Source: Planctomycetes bacterium GWF2_50_10 (GTDB lineage: Bacteria > Planctomycetota > Phycisphaerae > Sedimentisphaerales > GWF2-50-10). From it: a stretch of 7,152 nucleotides of DNA. How positions within the stretch are numbered: position 1 is the stretch's first letter; each line of letters opens with the position of its first letter. The stretch lies in assembly GCA_001824635.1 (NCBI GenBank), contig MHYB01000048.1, forward strand, positions 4,873 through 12,024, read 5' to 3'. Of this stretch, positions 6,066 to 7,152 are shown piece after piece. The notes beneath the pieces are model-generated. The model worked only from the letters and a program-made list of their open reading frames with translations. It did no database searches and was not told where the DNA came from. Made by a program: the position numbers and the translations under genes.

Positions 6066-6611
6066 TTATTGCCACGCCATGTACCTTCTCCGCGGATATT
6101 TCCTGCGATACCAGCAGATAACCCGTGAAGTGAGAATATACCCGCAACAACCCAGAACTACCCCCAGGATAGTGCACCCGATCCACAGTTCAACCCCCAC
6201 CCTCAAAAAGAAGTCAAACAGCTGCTTCCAGAAATCAGGGTGATAAAAGCTGGTAAACTCGGAACTCGACTGAAAATTCGCCAAAAGCGTCTTAAAATCC
6301 GCTTCGCCGGTAACATGCACGCCGAAAAGCGATGTCACCACACTGCCCGCAAGATATCCGATGTATAATATCGGCACAAAAGTGAGCGGATTATTCACCC
6401 ATATGCTAAGCAGCGCGGCGAACTTGTTGGCCCGGAATATAAAGCTCATTAAAAGTGCCAAAATCAAATGAAACCCCAGCGCAGGGCTAAAAGCCGTGAA
6501 AAAACCGATTCCCACCCCAAGCGCAATCCGGTGAGGCGAGTCTTGTATGTGGATCACCCGGAGTTTAATCGACCTGACTAGCTTATGTAATATCGGCCTC
6601 GACCTGCGCAC
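6066..6611 (-). CDS. DUF2062 integral membrane protein
   Basis: This 181-residue protein matches the DUF2062 pattern: a basic N-terminus, SPHRIALGVGIGFFTAFSP (25-43), and the hallmark WVNNPLTFVPILY (71-83). Hydrophobic segments at about 29-59, 64-96 and 135-163 predict an inner-membrane protein, and the tail from about 164 is rich in Arg and Lys (RRKYPRRR). Between the second and third segments is a polar loop of about 35 residues. The family has no established biochemical role that I can cite with confidence; its members often sit near or are fused to glycosyltransferases of surface polysaccharides. The start is taken as GTG 6611, because an in-frame TAA lies just upstream and no ATG is available near the domain start; a weak GGG lies 9 nt upstream of it. 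It follows the GT9 gene by 13 nt and is probably in the same operon. Its 3' end is 4 bp from the end of rsmE. Confidence 0.88.
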   Translation of the reverse strand: MRRSRPILHKLVRSIKLRVIHIQDSPHRIALGVGIGFFTAFSPALGFHLILALLMSFIFRANKFAALLSIWVNNPLTFVPILYIGYLAGSVVTSLFGVHVTGEADFKTLLANFQSSSEFTSFYHPDFWKQLFDFFLRVGVELWIGCTILGVVLGCCGYILTSRVICWYRRKYPRRRYMAWQ

Positions 6612-6624
6612 TACGATTTACCCA

Positions 6625-7152
6625 TCATTTTACAACATCACAAACTTTCGCGAACACCTGTTCAACTGTTATACGGTCAATCCTATATATCGGGTCGAGA
6701 GTATGTACGGCATAACCCCTGCCGTAAGGATTATTTGCCGCCACCGCATCCGGCCTGCCATACGGGTAAAGCCTTATCGGGTTTGAAGGCCCAAAGATCA
6801 GCACCACCGCCCCGCCCAGCGAAGCCGCCAACTGCCCCGGCCCAGTGTCATTGCTCACCACCAGCTTGGCATTTCTTAATATTTCAACCAGTTCAGGGAT
6901 ATTCGTCTGCCCCGCAAGATCGAAAACCTTGCATTTGGCACCGCGCAAAACCTCCCCCGTGATCGGCTTTTCCCCCGCCGAACCTGCCAGAACTATATCA
7001 AAACCGAATCTCGAACTGATTTTCTCCGCTAGCGCCGAAAAACTCCCCGCCGGCCAATTCTTTCGCGAATGTGAACTTGCCGGGATCAGCACGCAATAAT
7101 TGCCCGATTTTACCCCAGCTTGCCCCAGTTTAGCCATTGCACTTTGCCCGGC
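6625..7152 (-). CDS. Glycosyltransferase family 9 (heptosyltransferase-like), C-terminal part, 5' end outside window
   Basis: The visible 175 residues are the C-terminal Rossmann half of a GT9 (ADP-heptose:LPS heptosyltransferase-like) enzyme. These act at the inner face of the cytoplasmic membrane and add sugars to lipopolysaccharide core or other surface glycans. Seen features, numbered from the window edge: PASSHSRKNWP (24-34), the nucleotide-binding start of the domain; IVLAGSAGE (53-61); VFDLAGQTNIPEL (76-88); and the sugar-nucleotide motif SNDTGPGQLAASLG (100-113), followed by LIFGPSNP. The position usually occupied by His in DTGPxH is Gln (Q107, bases 6832-6834). The frame is open to the window edge, so the ATG at 7137 is internal and not the start. 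It precedes the DUF2062 gene by 13 nt on the same strand. The donor sugar need not be heptose. Confidence 0.88.
   Translation of the reverse strand, partial: AGQSAMAKLGQAGVKSGNYCVLIPASSHSRKNWPAGSFSALAEKISSRFGFDIVLAGSAGEKPITGEVLRGAKCKVFDLAGQTNIPELVEILRNAKLVVSNDTGPGQLAASLGGAVVLIFGPSNPIRLYPYGRPDAVAANNPYGRGYAVHTLDPIYRIDRITVEQVFAKVCDVVK

Noticed and set aside
6055..6075. Possible terminator between rsmE and the DUF2062 gene
   Set aside because: The gap is 4 bp, and the only palindrome is GTTAAC. There is no GC-rich hairpin with T-run.
1..7152. tRNA, rRNA, CRISPR array, insertion sequence or attachment site
   Set aside because: I saw no cloverleaf with CCA-type end, no regularly spaced repeats, no transposase motif and no terminal inverted repeats.

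Overview
The window is a dense bacterial segment with eight genes and no RNA genes, mobile elements or CRISPR. It looks like an anaerobic or facultative bacterium that specialises in sugars. Base composition is balanced, several starts have clear Shine-Dalgarno (SD) sequences, and a ferredoxin-like aldo/keto reductase sits beside a sugar-oxidoreductase operon, an RsmE gene and a DUF2062/GT9 pair. This mix recalls the Planctomycetota (Phycisphaerae-like) or Lentisphaerota/Verrucomicrobiota group. That is an impression from gene content, not a phylogenetic result.

Positions 1-3115, minus strand: a tight four-gene operon transcribed towards the left edge. The order is TIM-barrel sugar isomerase/epimerase, Gfo/Idh/MocA dehydrogenase, a second and different TIM-barrel isomerase/epimerase, then a second and different Gfo/Idh/MocA dehydrogenase cut by the window edge. 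Junctions are a 12-nt gap with an SD, an ATGA overlap and a probable TAATG overlap, so the genes are probably co-translated. Divergently, at 3219-4103 on the plus strand, lies an AraC-family regulator with an N-terminal sugar-sensing-type cupin domain, the natural candidate to control the operon. Alternating NAD(P)-dependent oxidoreductases and metal-dependent isomerase/epimerases fit oxidation to a keto-sugar, rearrangement or elimination, and reduction back, as in inositol, 3-keto-sugar or unusual glycoside catabolism. The substrate cannot be read from the sequence.

Positions 4107-5249, minus strand: an aldo/keto reductase with a C-terminal two-cluster 4Fe-4S domain, convergent with the AraC gene with only 3 bp between them. 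The residue at the usual catalytic histidine position is tryptophan.

Positions 5250-5347: a compact divergent promoter region with an inverted repeat (AGGCAAT/ATTGCCT) and a third copy of one arm next to the rsmE start. The repeat arms coincide with candidate -35 boxes facing both ways.

Positions 5348-6061, plus strand: rsmE, the 16S rRNA m3U1498 methyltransferase, with no visible SD. Positions 6066-7152, minus strand: a GT9 (heptosyltransferase-like) glycosyltransferase whose 5' end lies outside the window, followed after 13 nt by a DUF2062 membrane protein. These two are probably an envelope or surface-glycan pair. No interval above 300 bases lacks a gene.
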